Assembly (NCBI GenBank): GCA_947488325.1
Contig: CANKYZ010000009.1
Span: 50,865-114,864, forward strand
Direction of reading: 5' to 3'
From: an uncultured Erythrobacter sp.
Lineage (GTDB): Bacteria; Pseudomonadota; Alphaproteobacteria; Sphingomonadales; Sphingomonadaceae
DNA: 64,000 bases
The notes beneath the pieces are model-generated. The model saw only the letters and a list, made by a program, of their open reading frames with translations. It was not told where the DNA came from and did no database searches. Each line of letters opens with the position of its first letter. Positions within the stretch are counted from its first letter, which is position 1. Below are positions 9,167-17,834 of the stretch, piece after piece. Made by a program: the position numbers and the translations under genes.

Positions 9167-10176
9167 GCGATTGTGCCCCCGCCCGAATTGCGCAGTTCTA
9201 CAGGGATATTCTCATCAAACCAGCGCGCAACAGGTGCCAGTGCGGGGTGCGCCAAATCGCGCTCCATAGCCTCCCAAACACGCGGGATCAGTTCGAGATA
9301 ACGCGGCTTTCCATCACGCTTATAGAGGCGCGTGAATATGCCTATGATTTTGGCATTACGCTGCGCGCCCAGGCGGGCGTAATCTGCCAGAAAATCGTCG
9401 GTGGCCCTTGCATCAAAGCCAGTACGTTCCGCATAACGGGCCAGCATCCTTTGCTCCAGATCCAGCGAGACTTCGCGCCGCGCATCCTGCAGTAATGAGA
9501 CCAAATCATATGCCGGGTGCCCCGCCAGTGCGTCTTGGAAATCAATGAGACCCTGCGCGCCCAGCCCTGTTGCCGAAGCTCCCAGCAGCATGATGTTCTC
9601 TGCATGATAGTCGCGCAGCACCGTAACGGGACGTGCCGAGGAAACCGTCAACGGCGCGAGAACGTCGTCCCAGACCCTGATAAAGCCAGACTCATCAACC
9701 TCAAGGCCCGCTGCCGGTGCATACCATTCTGTAAGCAGTCTAACTTCGCGCTGATAGGTCGGCATGTCGTAATCTGGGAAAGGTCCAGCAGGGCAAAGAT
9801 GTAATTCGACCAACGCATCAACGGCTGCTTCGTATGCAGCCAACTCACCATCCGGGTTAAGGTCTAGCCAATCACGCATCCGGTCATTGCCAAAATCCTC
9901 GGTCAAAACCCAACCTTGCGCTGCGTCTTGCGCATAGATCGCAGGCGCTCGCAGGCCTTGTTCCGTCAACCACGCAGCGACCTTTAGGAATGGCAGCGGG
10001 TCTTCTTCGGGTGGCCGCGCATACATTAGCATCGCTGTCGCAGGTCCGCTTGCATCGGTGCGGCGCAGGCGGAAGTATCGCCGGAATGAGGCATCACCGG
10101 GGATCGGTTCAACAACCGCCCCGGCCCAGCCAGCATTTCCGACAAATTTGTTTAAACCATCAGGCAGTTCGCTCAT
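9163..10176 (-). CDS. amgK: AmgK-like anomeric N-acetylmuramate/N-acetylglucosamine kinase
   Basis: 337 aa aminoglycoside-phosphotransferase fold. The catalytic loop DYHAENIML lies near residue 190 and the metal-binding motif GLIDFQDALAGH near 208-219. The substrate is inferred from fusion-like coupling to a MurU-type gene: the kinase phosphorylates the anomeric position of recovered MurNAc or GlcNAc. An upstream in-frame start at 10194 exists. The ATG at 10176 is preferred because it forms a 4-bp ATGA overlap with the tsaE stop, matching the overlap style of the rest of the operon. Confidence 0.87.
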   Translation of the reverse strand: MSELPDGLNKFVGNAGWAGAVVEPIPGDASFRRYFRLRRTDASGPATAMLMYARPPEEDPLPFLKVAAWLTEQGLRAPAIYAQDAAQGWVLTEDFGNDRMRDWLDLNPDGELAAYEAAVDALVELHLCPAGPFPDYDMPTYQREVRLLTEWYAPAAGLEVDESGFIRVWDDVLAPLTVSSARPVTVLRDYHAENIMLLGASATGLGAQGLIDFQDALAGHPAYDLVSLLQDARREVSLDLEQRMLARYAERTGFDARATDDFLADYARLGAQRNAKIIGIFTRLYKRDGKPRYLELIPRVWEAMERDLAHPALAPVARWFDENIPVELRNSGGGTIA

Positions 10177-10628
10177 GGCCACCGTCCTAGCCAATCCGCG
10201 CCCACGCGGGCAATCGCAATCCTGCCGCCATCCTCAGTTTCGATGCGAATTGAGAGACACGTTGGCTCATGCCCAAAGCCGCCAGCATGATCGGGCCATT
10301 CCGCGATCAGCGCGGCGCCATCGCGGTAATCATCTAGTCCCAATTCAATAACCTCGCTTGGATGCTTCAACCGGTAAAAATCGGCATGGATCACCGGCAG
10401 TTTCAACGGTGGTGATTCATAGAGTTCGATGATCGTGAATGTCGGCGATGGAACTTCGCCTAAATACCCCAATGCTGCGATTATGCCACGCGCAAGTGTG
10501 GTCTTACCCGCGCCCAAGCCGCCTTCCAGCGCAACGACATCTCTAGGGCGCAAGACCTTGGCAATTGCAGCACCAAATGTCGCCATCGCCGCAAGATCAG
10601 GCAAAAGGTGACGGCTTTCCTGCGTCAC
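10173..10628 (-). CDS. tsaE: tRNA threonylcarbamoyladenosine biosynthesis ATPase TsaE
   Basis: 151 aa with a P-loop EGGLGAGKTT at 35-44, then VPSPTFTIIELYES and HADFYRL near 85, all typical of TsaE (YjeE). TsaE is the ATPase that activates the TsaD-TsaB complex for t6A modification at position 37 of ANN-decoding tRNAs. It overlaps both neighbours by 4 bp (upstream divL-like kinase, downstream amgK). An essential tRNA-modification gene is therefore tied to wall recycling and signalling on one message. Confidence 0.96.
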   Translation of the reverse strand: MTQESRHLLPDLAAMATFGAAIAKVLRPRDVVALEGGLGAGKTTLARGIIAALGYLGEVPSPTFTIIELYESPPLKLPVIHADFYRLKHPSEVIELGLDDYRDGAALIAEWPDHAGGFGHEPTCLSIRIETEDGGRIAIARVGADWLGRWP

Positions 10629-12988
10629 GGCAAGGTTATGGCCGCAACGGTTCCAACACCCTTTTCACTCGCCATTTCAAGCGTGCCACCATGGGCTACG
10701 ACCAGTTGCCGCGCCAATCTGATGCCTAGGCCAGTGCCTTCGTCAATACCTTCACCAGCACCCTCGCCATCACTGCTACGCAAAACGCCTTCCGCGCGTG
10801 CCAGTTCATCGGCGGTCATTCCGCTGCCATTGTCGGTAATGATAATCATCCCGCGCCAGTCGTCTCCATCTGTTGGTTTGGGAATTTCAATCACAATCTT
10901 ACCGGATCTGGGTGTCCCTTCGATGGCATTGTCGAGCAAATTGCCCACGGCTCGGCCCAATTGGCGCGGATCCGCTTTGATCATGCGCCCTCGTCGGCCT
11001 TTCAGATCGAGGCCGATCCCAGCAGCGATGATGGCCTGTTCCCGTTCTCTAACCATGCTCGTCAGAAACCGCAGCAGGTCGATCTCTTCCTTTTCAATTG
11101 GCAGCAATCCGGCTTCGCTTTGTGACAGGTCAAGCACATTTTCGACCTGATCGGTTAGTCGCGCCGCAGAACTGAGGATTGCATCAACATATTCGCTCGC
11201 CTGCTCATTTATCTCGCCCGCTGCACCACTCTTCAGTAGCTCGGCAAAACCGCCAATTGTCGTAAGCGGCGTGCGGAATTCGTATGACATATTGGCCAGA
11301 AAGCGCGCCTTCACTGCATCCGCTTCTTCCAGCGCAACCGCCCGTTCGCGCAATGCTTTTTCAGCCTTCTGGGAATCGGTAATGTCGAGGACAGTCAGCA
11401 ATCCATTGCCATCGGGCAGCGGAATCCCAGCAAAGCGCAACGTGCGACCATCGTTCAATGCAATCCGCCCTTCCTTCTCTTTCCGGTCCAATGTCGCAGC
11501 GCGAACCACACCGCTGATTTGTTCAACTTGGCTAGGTTTGGATAGGTTTTGCGCGATCGCCTCTAGGAGATCTTCCGCGCTGGGATGGGTATCGAGAAAT
11601 TCGCCGCTTAGCCCCCAAGTGCCCGCAAAACTGCGGTTCCACAGCTGCACAGATCCATCAGGTGCAAAGATCGCCAACGCTTCGAATAGGCTATCTAGGG
11701 TTGCAGTACGAGTCCGCAGCAGCGTGTCGCGCGTCGCAGACAGAGCAAGTTGCTCAGTGCGGTCTTCCGCGAACATAACCAATCCACCATCTGGCATAGG
11801 CTGCGCCAAAATCCGCAGGTGCGTACCCCCGGAAAGCGGCCAGTTCTCTTCCCGAATATCGGCACTGTCGAACCACGCGCGGTGTTCGTGGCGCCATTCA
11901 GGAAAGTCGCGCACTTCAGGTGTGCTTCCATGCTCGCGTGCATCCGAAAGGAAGCGATCAAACGCAATATTCCCTTCGATAGCATCATTCGTGAGACCAA
12001 ATTGGCGGCGGAATGGGCGGTTCGCAAAGGTCAGCTGTTCTTGCGCGTTGAACTGCGCCACCCCGACCGAAAGCTGATCCAACATCGCGCGCTGAGCATC
12101 GCGGAATGCACGAAATTCGCGAGTAAGCTGCTGCAATTCTTCGATATCGATCGCATATCCTGCCACGCCCTCGCGCCCCAGCGGCAGATCGGTGACACGC
12201 AAAGACCGCCGTTCTCCGTCGATTGTGACTGCATCAATTCGCTGAATTTCGGCCTGCTTCGCCAAGCAATCGCGGGCAATATCGGCAGGTGCTTTTCCGC
12301 CTTCGGGCTCAAGCAATTCGATCTGTCCTTCGATCACCGCTTGCAGGCTCTCGCCACCCACCGCCTTTATATAGGCCTGATTGACGAGACGCAGTCGCAT
12401 ATTCGCATCTCGGAACCACATGGGAATAGGCGCAGCTTCAATCAAACCAATTAGCGCAGAAAAATCCGCCTCTGCTCGTCCGGCAGTATCGCGCAGGCTG
12501 ACCAACTCTTCTTCACTGGCGGTAAAGTCGAACACCCAAACAATCGCAGCGCCGCCGGGCGACACTTGCGGATCAGCCAGTGCGCCTTGCAATGAGAGAC
12601 TACGCCGAGATGCGGGCGGTGTCAGCACCATCTGAAACGGCGCCGCACTCTTTTGCGTTAGCCGAACTTTTTCCGACAGTTCTTCGACCTGTTCTTTTGA
12701 CAGGCCTGTTTCTCCATCGCCGGCCAGCTCGGTCAGATAACTCGGCATTTCGTCCAACCCAAGCCAACGCGCGAGCCGCTCTGGCGCTTCGATCCGTCCA
12801 TCTACCCGGACAAGCAGCGGAACAGATGGCGACACATCAAGCATATGCTGCATGCGCCTGAATGACGTTTGCAGTGCTTTGCTGCGCCGGGTCTTAGAAT
12901 TCGACCGTAAGACAACCACAACAGCCGCGATCGTCCAACCTGCCAAAAGCAGCGCAATTCCAATCAAAGCAAGCGGCGAAAATTCCAT
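10625..12988 (-). CDS. divL: DivL-like PAS-domain sensor pseudokinase (Tyr at the phospho-acceptor site)
   Basis: 787 aa. One N-terminal membrane helix (about residues 6-28) is followed by several PAS-like segments, a HisKA dimerisation helix and an ATPase domain. The H-box reads NMSYEFRTPL where NMSHELRTPL is usual. The tyrosine is residue 569, codon at 11282-11284. The ATP domain keeps an N-box (NLLDNAIEGTP), DNGSGM and GTGLGI. This substitution, the size (Caulobacter DivL is 769 aa) and the PAS layout match DivL, the essential tyrosine-bearing partner of DivK that controls CckA and hence CtrA phosphorylation in alphaproteobacteria. Function here is inference from those features. The stop overlaps the tsaE start by 4 bp; ahcY lies 132 bp upstream on the same strand. 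Confidence 0.82.
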   Translation of the reverse strand: MEFSPLALIGIALLLAGWTIAAVVVVLRSNSKTRRSKALQTSFRRMQHMLDVSPSVPLLVRVDGRIEAPERLARWLGLDEMPSYLTELAGDGETGLSKEQVEELSEKVRLTQKSAAPFQMVLTPPASRRSLSLQGALADPQVSPGGAAIVWVFDFTASEEELVSLRDTAGRAEADFSALIGLIEAAPIPMWFRDANMRLRLVNQAYIKAVGGESLQAVIEGQIELLEPEGGKAPADIARDCLAKQAEIQRIDAVTIDGERRSLRVTDLPLGREGVAGYAIDIEELQQLTREFRAFRDAQRAMLDQLSVGVAQFNAQEQLTFANRPFRRQFGLTNDAIEGNIAFDRFLSDAREHGSTPEVRDFPEWRHEHRAWFDSADIREENWPLSGGTHLRILAQPMPDGGLVMFAEDRTEQLALSATRDTLLRTRTATLDSLFEALAIFAPDGSVQLWNRSFAGTWGLSGEFLDTHPSAEDLLEAIAQNLSKPSQVEQISGVVRAATLDRKEKEGRIALNDGRTLRFAGIPLPDGNGLLTVLDITDSQKAEKALRERAVALEEADAVKARFLANMSYEFRTPLTTIGGFAELLKSGAAGEINEQASEYVDAILSSAARLTDQVENVLDLSQSEAGLLPIEKEEIDLLRFLTSMVREREQAIIAAGIGLDLKGRRGRMIKADPRQLGRAVGNLLDNAIEGTPRSGKIVIEIPKPTDGDDWRGMIIITDNGSGMTADELARAEGVLRSSDGEGAGEGIDEGTGLGIRLARQLVVAHGGTLEMASEKGVGTVAAITLP

Positions 12989-13120
12989 GCTTTCCAGCTA
13001 TGCCGGAGCAGCCCAGCTTGCAACCGCAATAGACGTGGAAAGCCCCCACATTCTCGGCAAAATGTTGCAGAGACCATGGGGGCTTCAATACTTAAGCCGA
13101 TATTTGGAACCTAATCGGTC

Positions 13121-14551
13121 TTAATAACGGTAATGATCTGGTTTGAACGGGCCGGCCGCAGGGACACCGATGTAATCGGCTTGCTTCTGGCTCAGTTTGC
13201 TCAATTCCACGCCCAGCTTTTCAAGGTGAAGCGCAGCGACCTTCTCGTCGAGGTGCTTAGGCAGGACGTAAACGTCATTGCCATATTCATCACCCTTGGT
13301 GAACAATTCAATCTGAGCCAGCGTCTGGTTGGTGAAGCTTGCGCTCATCACAAAGCTTGGGTGACCTGTTGCGCAGCCAAGGTTCACCAAACGACCCTTT
13401 GCAAGGATCAACAGCGACTTGCCGTCAGGCATGGTCACCATGTCAGTGCCCTCTTTGATTTCCTTCCACTCATAATTGTCGAGCGAAGAAATCTGGATCT
13501 CACTGTCGAAGTGGCCGATATTGCACACGATGGCCATGTTTTTCATGGCTTTCATGTGTTCGCCGGTGATCACGTCTTCATTGCCGGTCGCGGTCACAAA
13601 GATATCAGCGCGCTTTGCGCCTTCTTCCATAGTGACCACCTCGTAACCGTCCATCGCCGCCTGCAATGCGCAGATCGGGTCAATTTCGGTGACCATAACA
13701 CGGGCGCCGCCATCGCGCAGAGACGCTGCCGAACCTTTACCAACATCACCGTAACCAGCGACGCAAGCGACCTTTCCGGCCAGCATAACGTCAGTCGCAC
13801 GGCGGATCGCGTCAACCAATGATTCTTTACAGCCATAAAGGTTGTCGAATTTCGACTTGGTCACACTGTCATTTACGTTGATCGCTGGGAAAGGTAATTT
13901 GCCCTGCTTCGCGATCTGGTAAAGGCGCATAACGCCGGTCGTGGTCTCTTCTGAAACACCTTTAATGTTCTTCACGCTCTTAGTGAGATAGCCGGGCTTT
14001 GCCGCCACATAGGCTTTCAAAGCGCGCTGGAATTCGATTTCCTCGGCATTGGCTGGAGCAGGCATTTCTTCGCCCGCTTCCAAACGTGCGCCCCACAATG
14101 CGAACATGGTCGCATCACCGCCGTCGTCCAAAATGATGTTAGTGGTCTGGTCAGGGTCAGCATCGGTCGACCAGTCGAAGATACGGCCAACATAATCCCA
14201 ATAATCGGCAAGCGTTTCGCCTTTGATCGCGAAAACGGGGATGCCCTGATCGGCGATTGCCGCAGCAGCGTGATCCTGGGTTGAAAAGATGTTGCAAGTC
14301 GCCCAGCGAACTTCTGCGCCCAACGCAACCAGTGTTTCGATCAACACGGCTGTTTGAATAGTCATATGCAGCGAACCTGTGATGCGCGCGCCTTTAAGCG
14401 GCTGAGATGCACCATATTCCGTGCGCAGAGCCATCAGGCCAGGCATTTCGGTTTCTGCGATGTGAATCTCATCATGGCCGTATTGTGCCAGAGAGATGTC
14501 TCTGATGATGTGTTCTTGAGTGGGGGCGGTTCCCGTTGCCGTCTTGGCCAT
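13121..14551 (-). CDS. ahcY: Adenosylhomocysteinase (S-adenosylhomocysteine hydrolase)
   Basis: 476 aa NAD-dependent enzyme that splits S-adenosylhomocysteine into adenosine and homocysteine, closing the methyl cycle and relieving methyltransferase inhibition. Visible features: substrate-binding [20 protein letters not shown]-binding [17 protein letters not shown], and the C-terminal KPDHYRY. The frame extends two codons upstream to a TTG at 14557, but the ATG at 14551 has a GGAG with 8-nt spacing and is preferred. The upstream region shared with the divergent peroxiredoxin holds two inverted repeats (14605-14638). Confidence 0.97.
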   Translation of the reverse strand: MAKTATGTAPTQEHIIRDISLAQYGHDEIHIAETEMPGLMALRTEYGASQPLKGARITGSLHMTIQTAVLIETLVALGAEVRWATCNIFSTQDHAAAAIADQGIPVFAIKGETLADYWDYVGRIFDWSTDADPDQTTNIILDDGGDATMFALWGARLEAGEEMPAPANAEEIEFQRALKAYVAAKPGYLTKSVKNIKGVSEETTTGVMRLYQIAKQGKLPFPAINVNDSVTKSKFDNLYGCKESLVDAIRRATDVMLAGKVACVAGYGDVGKGSAASLRDGGARVMVTEIDPICALQAAMDGYEVVTMEEGAKRADIFVTATGNEDVITGEHMKAMKNMAIVCNIGHFDSEIQISSLDNYEWKEIKEGTDMVTMPDGKSLLILAKGRLVNLGCATGHPSFVMSASFTNQTLAQIELFTKGDEYGNDVYVLPKHLDEKVAALHLEKLGVELSKLSQKQADYIGVPAAGPFKPDHYRY

Positions 14552-14604
14552 AATCAATTCTCCTGCGTGGTATTTCTATCTTGCCACGCGCCCTAGACGT
14601 GCAC

Positions 14605-14638
14605 TTTGCGTCACGCAAATATAAACGTATCTTTATAT
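14605..14638. promoter_or_regulatory. Two adjoining inverted repeats in the ahcY/peroxiredoxin divergent region
   Basis: The first repeat is TTTGCG-TCA-CGCAAA (14605-14619). The second is ATATAAA and TTTATAT flanking a 6-bp core (14619-14638, 16 of 20 positions symmetric). They share one base and sit 54-87 bp upstream of the ahcY ATG. The second has the form of a dimeric repressor operator. ArsR-family regulators such as SahR control ahcY in other Proteobacteria, so a methyl-cycle repressor is a reasonable guess, but no regulator gene is adjacent. The first could also fold as a short RNA hairpin in the ahcY leader. Confidence 0.5.
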
Positions 14639-14714
14639 CTGTAATTGTTGTTCAACTCTGATCGCTGCCTATATCGGCTCCAGACACTCCCCTTCTGTGA
14701 AAGGATATTACGTG

Positions 14715-15194
14715 ATGACGATTTCGGTTGGTGACAAACTCCCTGATGTGGCGATGGTAAAAGCGACTGCAGAGGGACCACAGCAGGTTCAGGCGTCTGA
14801 GTATTTTGCAGGCAAGAAAGTCGCGCTGTTTTCAGTTCCTGGCGCTTTCACTCCAACCTGTTCGGCTAAGCACTTGCCGGGCTTTGTCGAAAAAGCTGAC
14901 GATCTGAAGGCTAAGGGCGTCGATGAAATCGTCGGCACTGCAGTCAATGATGCGTTTGTTATGGGCGCGTGGAATTCTGCCTCAGGTTCGGACGACATCA
15001 CAATGCTAGCAGACGGCAATGGCGACTTTGCTGAAGCAGTCGGTTTGACAATGGACGGTTCAGGCTTTGGTCTGGGCAAGCGCGGACAGCGTTTCTCTAT
15101 GGTCGTGAATGACGGCGTGGTTGAGCAGCTCAACGTCGAAGCGCCCGGCGATTACAAAGTTTCCAGCGCCGAACATATGCTCGATCAACTTTGA
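14715..15194 (+). CDS. Peroxiredoxin (Prx5 type)
   Basis: 159 aa thiol peroxidase. The peroxidatic cysteine is C49 in VPGAFTPTCS, the signature of the Prx5/AhpC-TSA subgroup that uses glutathione, glutaredoxin or thioredoxin as reductant. No second conserved cysteine is evident, so it is probably a 1-Cys type. An in-frame start exists at 14697, but the ATG at 14715 has an AGGA with about 9-nt spacing. It is divergent from ahcY. Confidence 0.92.
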   Translation: MTISVGDKLPDVAMVKATAEGPQQVQASEYFAGKKVALFSVPGAFTPTCSAKHLPGFVEKADDLKAKGVDEIVGTAVNDAFVMGAWNSASGSDDITMLADGNGDFAEAVGLTMDGSGFGLGKRGQRFSMVVNDGVVEQLNVEAPGDYKVSSAEHMLDQL

Positions 15195-15237
15195 TCACGG
15201 TCGATTACGACTAAGCCTGTGGCGAAGATAATAGAAT

Positions 15238-15268
15238 GCGTCCTCGGTCTTTATTGGGTCGAGGGCGC
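15238..15268. terminator. Possible bidirectional hairpin between converging genes
   Basis: GCGTCCTCG pairs with CGAGGGCGC (9 bp with one wobble, 13-nt loop) between the peroxiredoxin stop and the converging thioesterase gene. The following T-run is weak, so terminator activity is uncertain. Confidence 0.4.
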
Positions 15269-15303
15269 TTCTCGTTTGACGATTGGTTTGAAAGCGCGGC
15301 TAT

Positions 15304-15738
15304 TCAGTCCGTTGGAATCGCATAGGTGACGGTCGATTGCGCGGCCAGTTTAGCTGGATCGTCTTGCCATATCCGCACATCCACTGTGGCAAGCCGCCTC
15401 CCCAATTTGATAAGATGCGCGTCGGCAAAAAATGGTTTGGCGGCAATCCCTCTTAGAAAACTCATATTGAGATTGCTGGTCACCGCCATAGGGACAATAC
15501 CGATATGGGCAAGGATCACCGCATAAGCTGCGCGATCAGCCAATGCCATTTGCGTTGGTCCAGAAACGATCCCGCCGGGACGCAGCATAGCGGTTTCGGG
15601 CGTTTGTTTTAACCGCAGAAATCCTGGCTTGATCTCTTCAAACCCCAACGTGGTATGGTCGTGCCCCGGAAAGGCCTCAACGAAGAAGTCGGCCAATTGC
15701 TCAGCTGACAACACCAAATTAAGTTTCAAAGAAGTCAT
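15304..15738 (-). CDS. PaaI-family hotdog thioesterase
   Basis: 144 aa. The segment RPGGIVSGPTQMALADRAAYA near residues 54-74 corresponds to the core hotdog helix and its conserved glycine loop in PaaI-like acyl-CoA thioesterases, and AVTSNLNMSFLR near 85-96 matches the following beta-strand motif. Such enzymes hydrolyse aryl- or acyl-CoA to free CoA. Substrate cannot be predicted. It follows folE by 31 bp on the same strand and may be co-transcribed. No signal sequence or membrane segment is evident, so it is probably cytosolic. Confidence 0.82.
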   Translation of the reverse strand: MTSLKLNLVLSAEQLADFFVEAFPGHDHTTLGFEEIKPGFLRLKQTPETAMLRPGGIVSGPTQMALADRAAYAVILAHIGIVPMAVTSNLNMSFLRGIAAKPFFADAHLIKLGRRLATVDVRIWQDDPAKLAAQSTVTYAIPTD

Positions 15739-15769
15739 ATCCAGGCCATCATCAGAATTGCGCGTCCAT

Positions 15770-16393
15770 TCAATAGCCCATCAGGCTCATCACTTCCTTG
15801 CGGCTGCGCTGATCTTCTAAGAAACAACCCATCATGCGGCTGGTGAGCATCTCGACCCCGTGCACCTTTACACCTCGTCCGGTCATGCAACCGTGTTCTG
15901 CTTCGATAACAACAGCAACGCCGCGCGGTTCAAGGTTGTCCCATATACATTCGGCAACTTCGGCGGTCAGACGTTCTTGCACCTGTAGCCGGCTGGCGAA
16001 TCCGTGCAGCACGCGGGCTAGCTTTGAAATGCCGACGATCTTTTGATCAGGTAGATAGGCGATATGCGCCTTGCCCTTAATTGGGGCCATGTGGTGTTCG
16101 CAGTGCGAATGGAACGGGATACCTTTCAGCAGTACGATCTCATCATAACCGCCGACTTCTTCAAAAATTCGACTGAGATGGACAGCCGGGTCTTCTTTAT
16201 TTCCCTGACAATATTCTAACCACGCGCGGCCCACTCGTTTCGGCGTGTCGAGCAACCCTTCGCGAGTGGGATCATCACCTGCCCAGCGCAATAGTGTGCG
16301 AACAGCTTCCTGAACTTCTTCGGGTACATCAGGCTTCTTCAAAGGACTCTCCAGATTAAATGCATCGCGATCATGCATGTAACGATCGTCCAT
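15770..16393 (-). CDS. folE: GTP cyclohydrolase I
   Basis: 207 aa. It contains EGLLDTPKRVGRAW, the zinc-binding HSHCEHHMAPI and HGCMTGRG, and the GTP-binding ISKLARVLHGFASRLQVQERLT. All are diagnostic of FolE type I, which forms dihydroneopterin triphosphate from GTP, the first step of folate synthesis. The frame reaches a TTG at 16423, but the ATG at 16393 is more likely, with AAGAGAGA upstream. Confidence 0.96.
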   Translation of the reverse strand: MDDRYMHDRDAFNLESPLKKPDVPEEVQEAVRTLLRWAGDDPTREGLLDTPKRVGRAWLEYCQGNKEDPAVHLSRIFEEVGGYDEIVLLKGIPFHSHCEHHMAPIKGKAHIAYLPDQKIVGISKLARVLHGFASRLQVQERLTAEVAECIWDNLEPRGVAVVIEAEHGCMTGRGVKVHGVEMLTSRMMGCFLEDQRSRKEVMSLMGY

Positions 16394-16529
16394 GACACTG
16401 TCTCTCTTACGGTTAAAACTCAAGTTAGCGCGTCTAGTCCCTCAGCGGAAACCGATCTCAGCAAAAAGCCTGGCAGAGAATTTTGGATACAGGCCAGCAG
16501 CGACAACAAAGAAGATTTGCTCCAAAACC

Positions 16530-16563
16530 AAAAAAACCCACCCCGCTATGGGATGGGATTTTT
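16530..16563 (-). terminator. Terminator downstream of tRNA-Arg
   Basis: On the minus strand, CCCATCCC pairs with GGGGTGGG (8 bp, one T-G wobble, 5-nt loop), followed by seven Ts, immediately after the tRNA 3' end. The plus strand also has a run of Ts after the stem, so it may act in both directions. Confidence 0.8.
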
Positions 16564-16640
16564 TGGCGCACCCGGAAGGATTCGAACCTCCGGCCCCCTG
16601 ATTCGTAGTCAGGTACTCTATCCAGCTGAGCTACGGGTGC
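16564..16640 (-). tRNA. tRNA-Arg (anticodon ACG)
   Basis: A 77-nt cloverleaf on the minus strand with acceptor GCACCCG/CGGGTGC, discriminator G and an encoded CCA (complement of 16564-16566). The anticodon stem CCTGA/TCAGG encloses loop CTACGAA, giving anticodon ACG, whose A34 is normally deaminated to inosine to read CGU, CGC and CGA. The T-arm contains TTCGAAT. Confidence 0.96.
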
Positions 16641-16732
16641 GCTTGGGAGTGGCGCACATAGCAGGCGGCACGAACTTGGCAATACTTCTTTGCCCCTTCT
16701 TCGCGGTTTCTCACTCTTCGAATGATCTTTGC

Positions 16733-17206
16733 TCAAGAATCTGAGAACAGACCGATGGCCAGTTTCTGATCAAGCGGCGGTTTATCGAGTTTTTTGATCT
16801 CTTCCTGACCAAACCAGCCGATTCGCCCACCTTCGAGCGAGCGCGGTTCGCCCACCCATGTGCCAATTGTGTAAAGCAGAATGACAATCGGCGGACGCGT
16901 GTTTAATCCAACCTCCGTCACGATTTCTTCTGCAAATCCTGCTGGCTTACAATCTTCTGGACGGACCTCGATGCTCAGCTCTTCGTGCAGTTCCCTTATT
17001 AGGGCTTTCACTGGAATTTCAGCACCTTCGACTTTCCCACCAGGGAATTCCCATAGGCCGCCGTGAAATTTTTCCAAAGGCCTTCGGTGCATAAGCCAAC
17101 TGTCCCTGGAAGACCTTAGTGCCCCTGCAACCACCCAGATCGGAACCTGTAATGCCATCCCCGTCATGTCGGAATTTTTTCCATCTTTGTGCTCGTTCTC
17201 AACCAT
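16733..17206 (-). CDS. mutT: MutT-like Nudix hydrolase
   Basis: 157 aa. The Nudix box is visible as GGKVEGAE, seven residues, then RELHEEL, followed by SIEV. The upstream WLMHRRPLEKFHGGLWEFP matches MutT-type 8-oxo-dGTP diphosphatases that clear oxidised nucleotides. The ATG at 17206 has a weak ribosome-binding site. An internal ATG at 17167 just before GMALQVPIWVVAGAL would give a more standard N-terminus, so the start is uncertain. It diverges from the Flp pilin genes. Confidence 0.85.
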   Translation of the reverse strand: MVENEHKDGKNSDMTGMALQVPIWVVAGALRSSRDSWLMHRRPLEKFHGGLWEFPGGKVEGAEIPVKALIRELHEELSIEVRPEDCKPAGFAEEIVTEVGLNTRPPIVILLYTIGTWVGEPRSLEGGRIGWFGQEEIKKLDKPPLDQKLAIGLFSDS

Positions 17207-17263
17207 TTCTTAACCCGGCTCGGCGATTTGTAACTCATCAGGAACGTAGGGACGAGTGATCTC

Positions 17264-17449
17264 ATGAAATTGACGACATTCCTTAAGCACATTGGAAACG
17301 ACAATTCAGGTGCCACTGCCGTTGAATACGGACTGATCGTGAGTTTGATTGTGATTGCCATGATCGGCGCTCTCCAGGGTGTAGCCCAGGCGACTGCCGA
17401 CACATGGAGCACAGTTGAGACCACGTCAGTGGAGGCAATGAGCAGGTAA
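17264..17449 (+). CDS. Flp family type IVb pilin
   Basis: 61 aa. After a short basic leader comes DNSGATAVEYGLIVSLIV, the Flp/Tad pilin signature with the G-A-T-A-x-E-Y core around which prepilin peptidase cleaves, followed by one hydrophobic helix. Flp pilins assemble into Tad adhesive pili. It is the first of two tandem pilin genes. No other tad/cpa genes are in the window. Confidence 0.9.
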   Translation: MKLTTFLKHIGNDNSGATAVEYGLIVSLIVIAMIGALQGVAQATADTWSTVETTSVEAMSR

Positions 17450-17565
17450 GACTTTCGAAAGGTTCCGCATTAGGAATTTCTCAAGAGCTGCTGATTAAAA
17501 CCAAAATCGTCTGTTCAATCTTTCGAACGGGCACGGGTACCGAAGACCAAACCAGGAGACTAAAA

Positions 17566-17730
17566 ATGAAATTTTTCAACAAATTGGCTCGTGACGAGCA
17601 AGGCGCTACCGCAATTGAGTATGGCCTTATTGCTGCTCTGATCGCTGTTGCTGCAATTACCGCAATGGGTTCACTGGGTAACACCCTTTCGGACACATTC
17701 TCGGAAGTGCAGACTGAAATGGCTGCTTAA
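17566..17730 (+). CDS. Flp family type IVb pilin (second copy)
   Basis: 54 aa. It begins MKFFNKLARDEQGATAIEYG, continues with a hydrophobic helix rich in Ala and Ile, and ends in EMAA. An AGGAG with 7-nt spacing precedes the ATG. It is closer to the consensus Flp major pilin than the upstream copy and is followed directly by a strong terminator. The two pilins differ in their C-terminal halves, suggesting major and minor roles or old duplication. Confidence 0.92.
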   Translation: MKFFNKLARDEQGATAIEYGLIAALIAVAAITAMGSLGNTLSDTFSEVQTEMAA

Positions 17731-17758
17731 GTCTAACCGACTTAACCGACAAAAAGAG

Positions 17759-17789
17759 AGCGGCGGGGTTTTGCCCCGCCGCTTTTTTT
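17759..17789 (+). terminator. Rho-independent terminator of the Flp pilin genes
   Basis: GCGGCGGGG pairs with CCCCGCCGC (9 bp perfect, about 5-nt loop) and is followed by seven Ts, 30 bp after the second pilin stop. Confidence 0.92.
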
Positions 17790-17834
17790 GTGCATTTTGT
17801 GGGTTGCCCCTGCTCTTACTTGGTAAAAAGTGAT

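Noticed and set aside
14558..14700. A SAH or SAM riboswitch upstream of ahcY
   Set aside because: I could not lay out the conserved pseudoknot or core of known classes. The short palindromes fit protein operators better.
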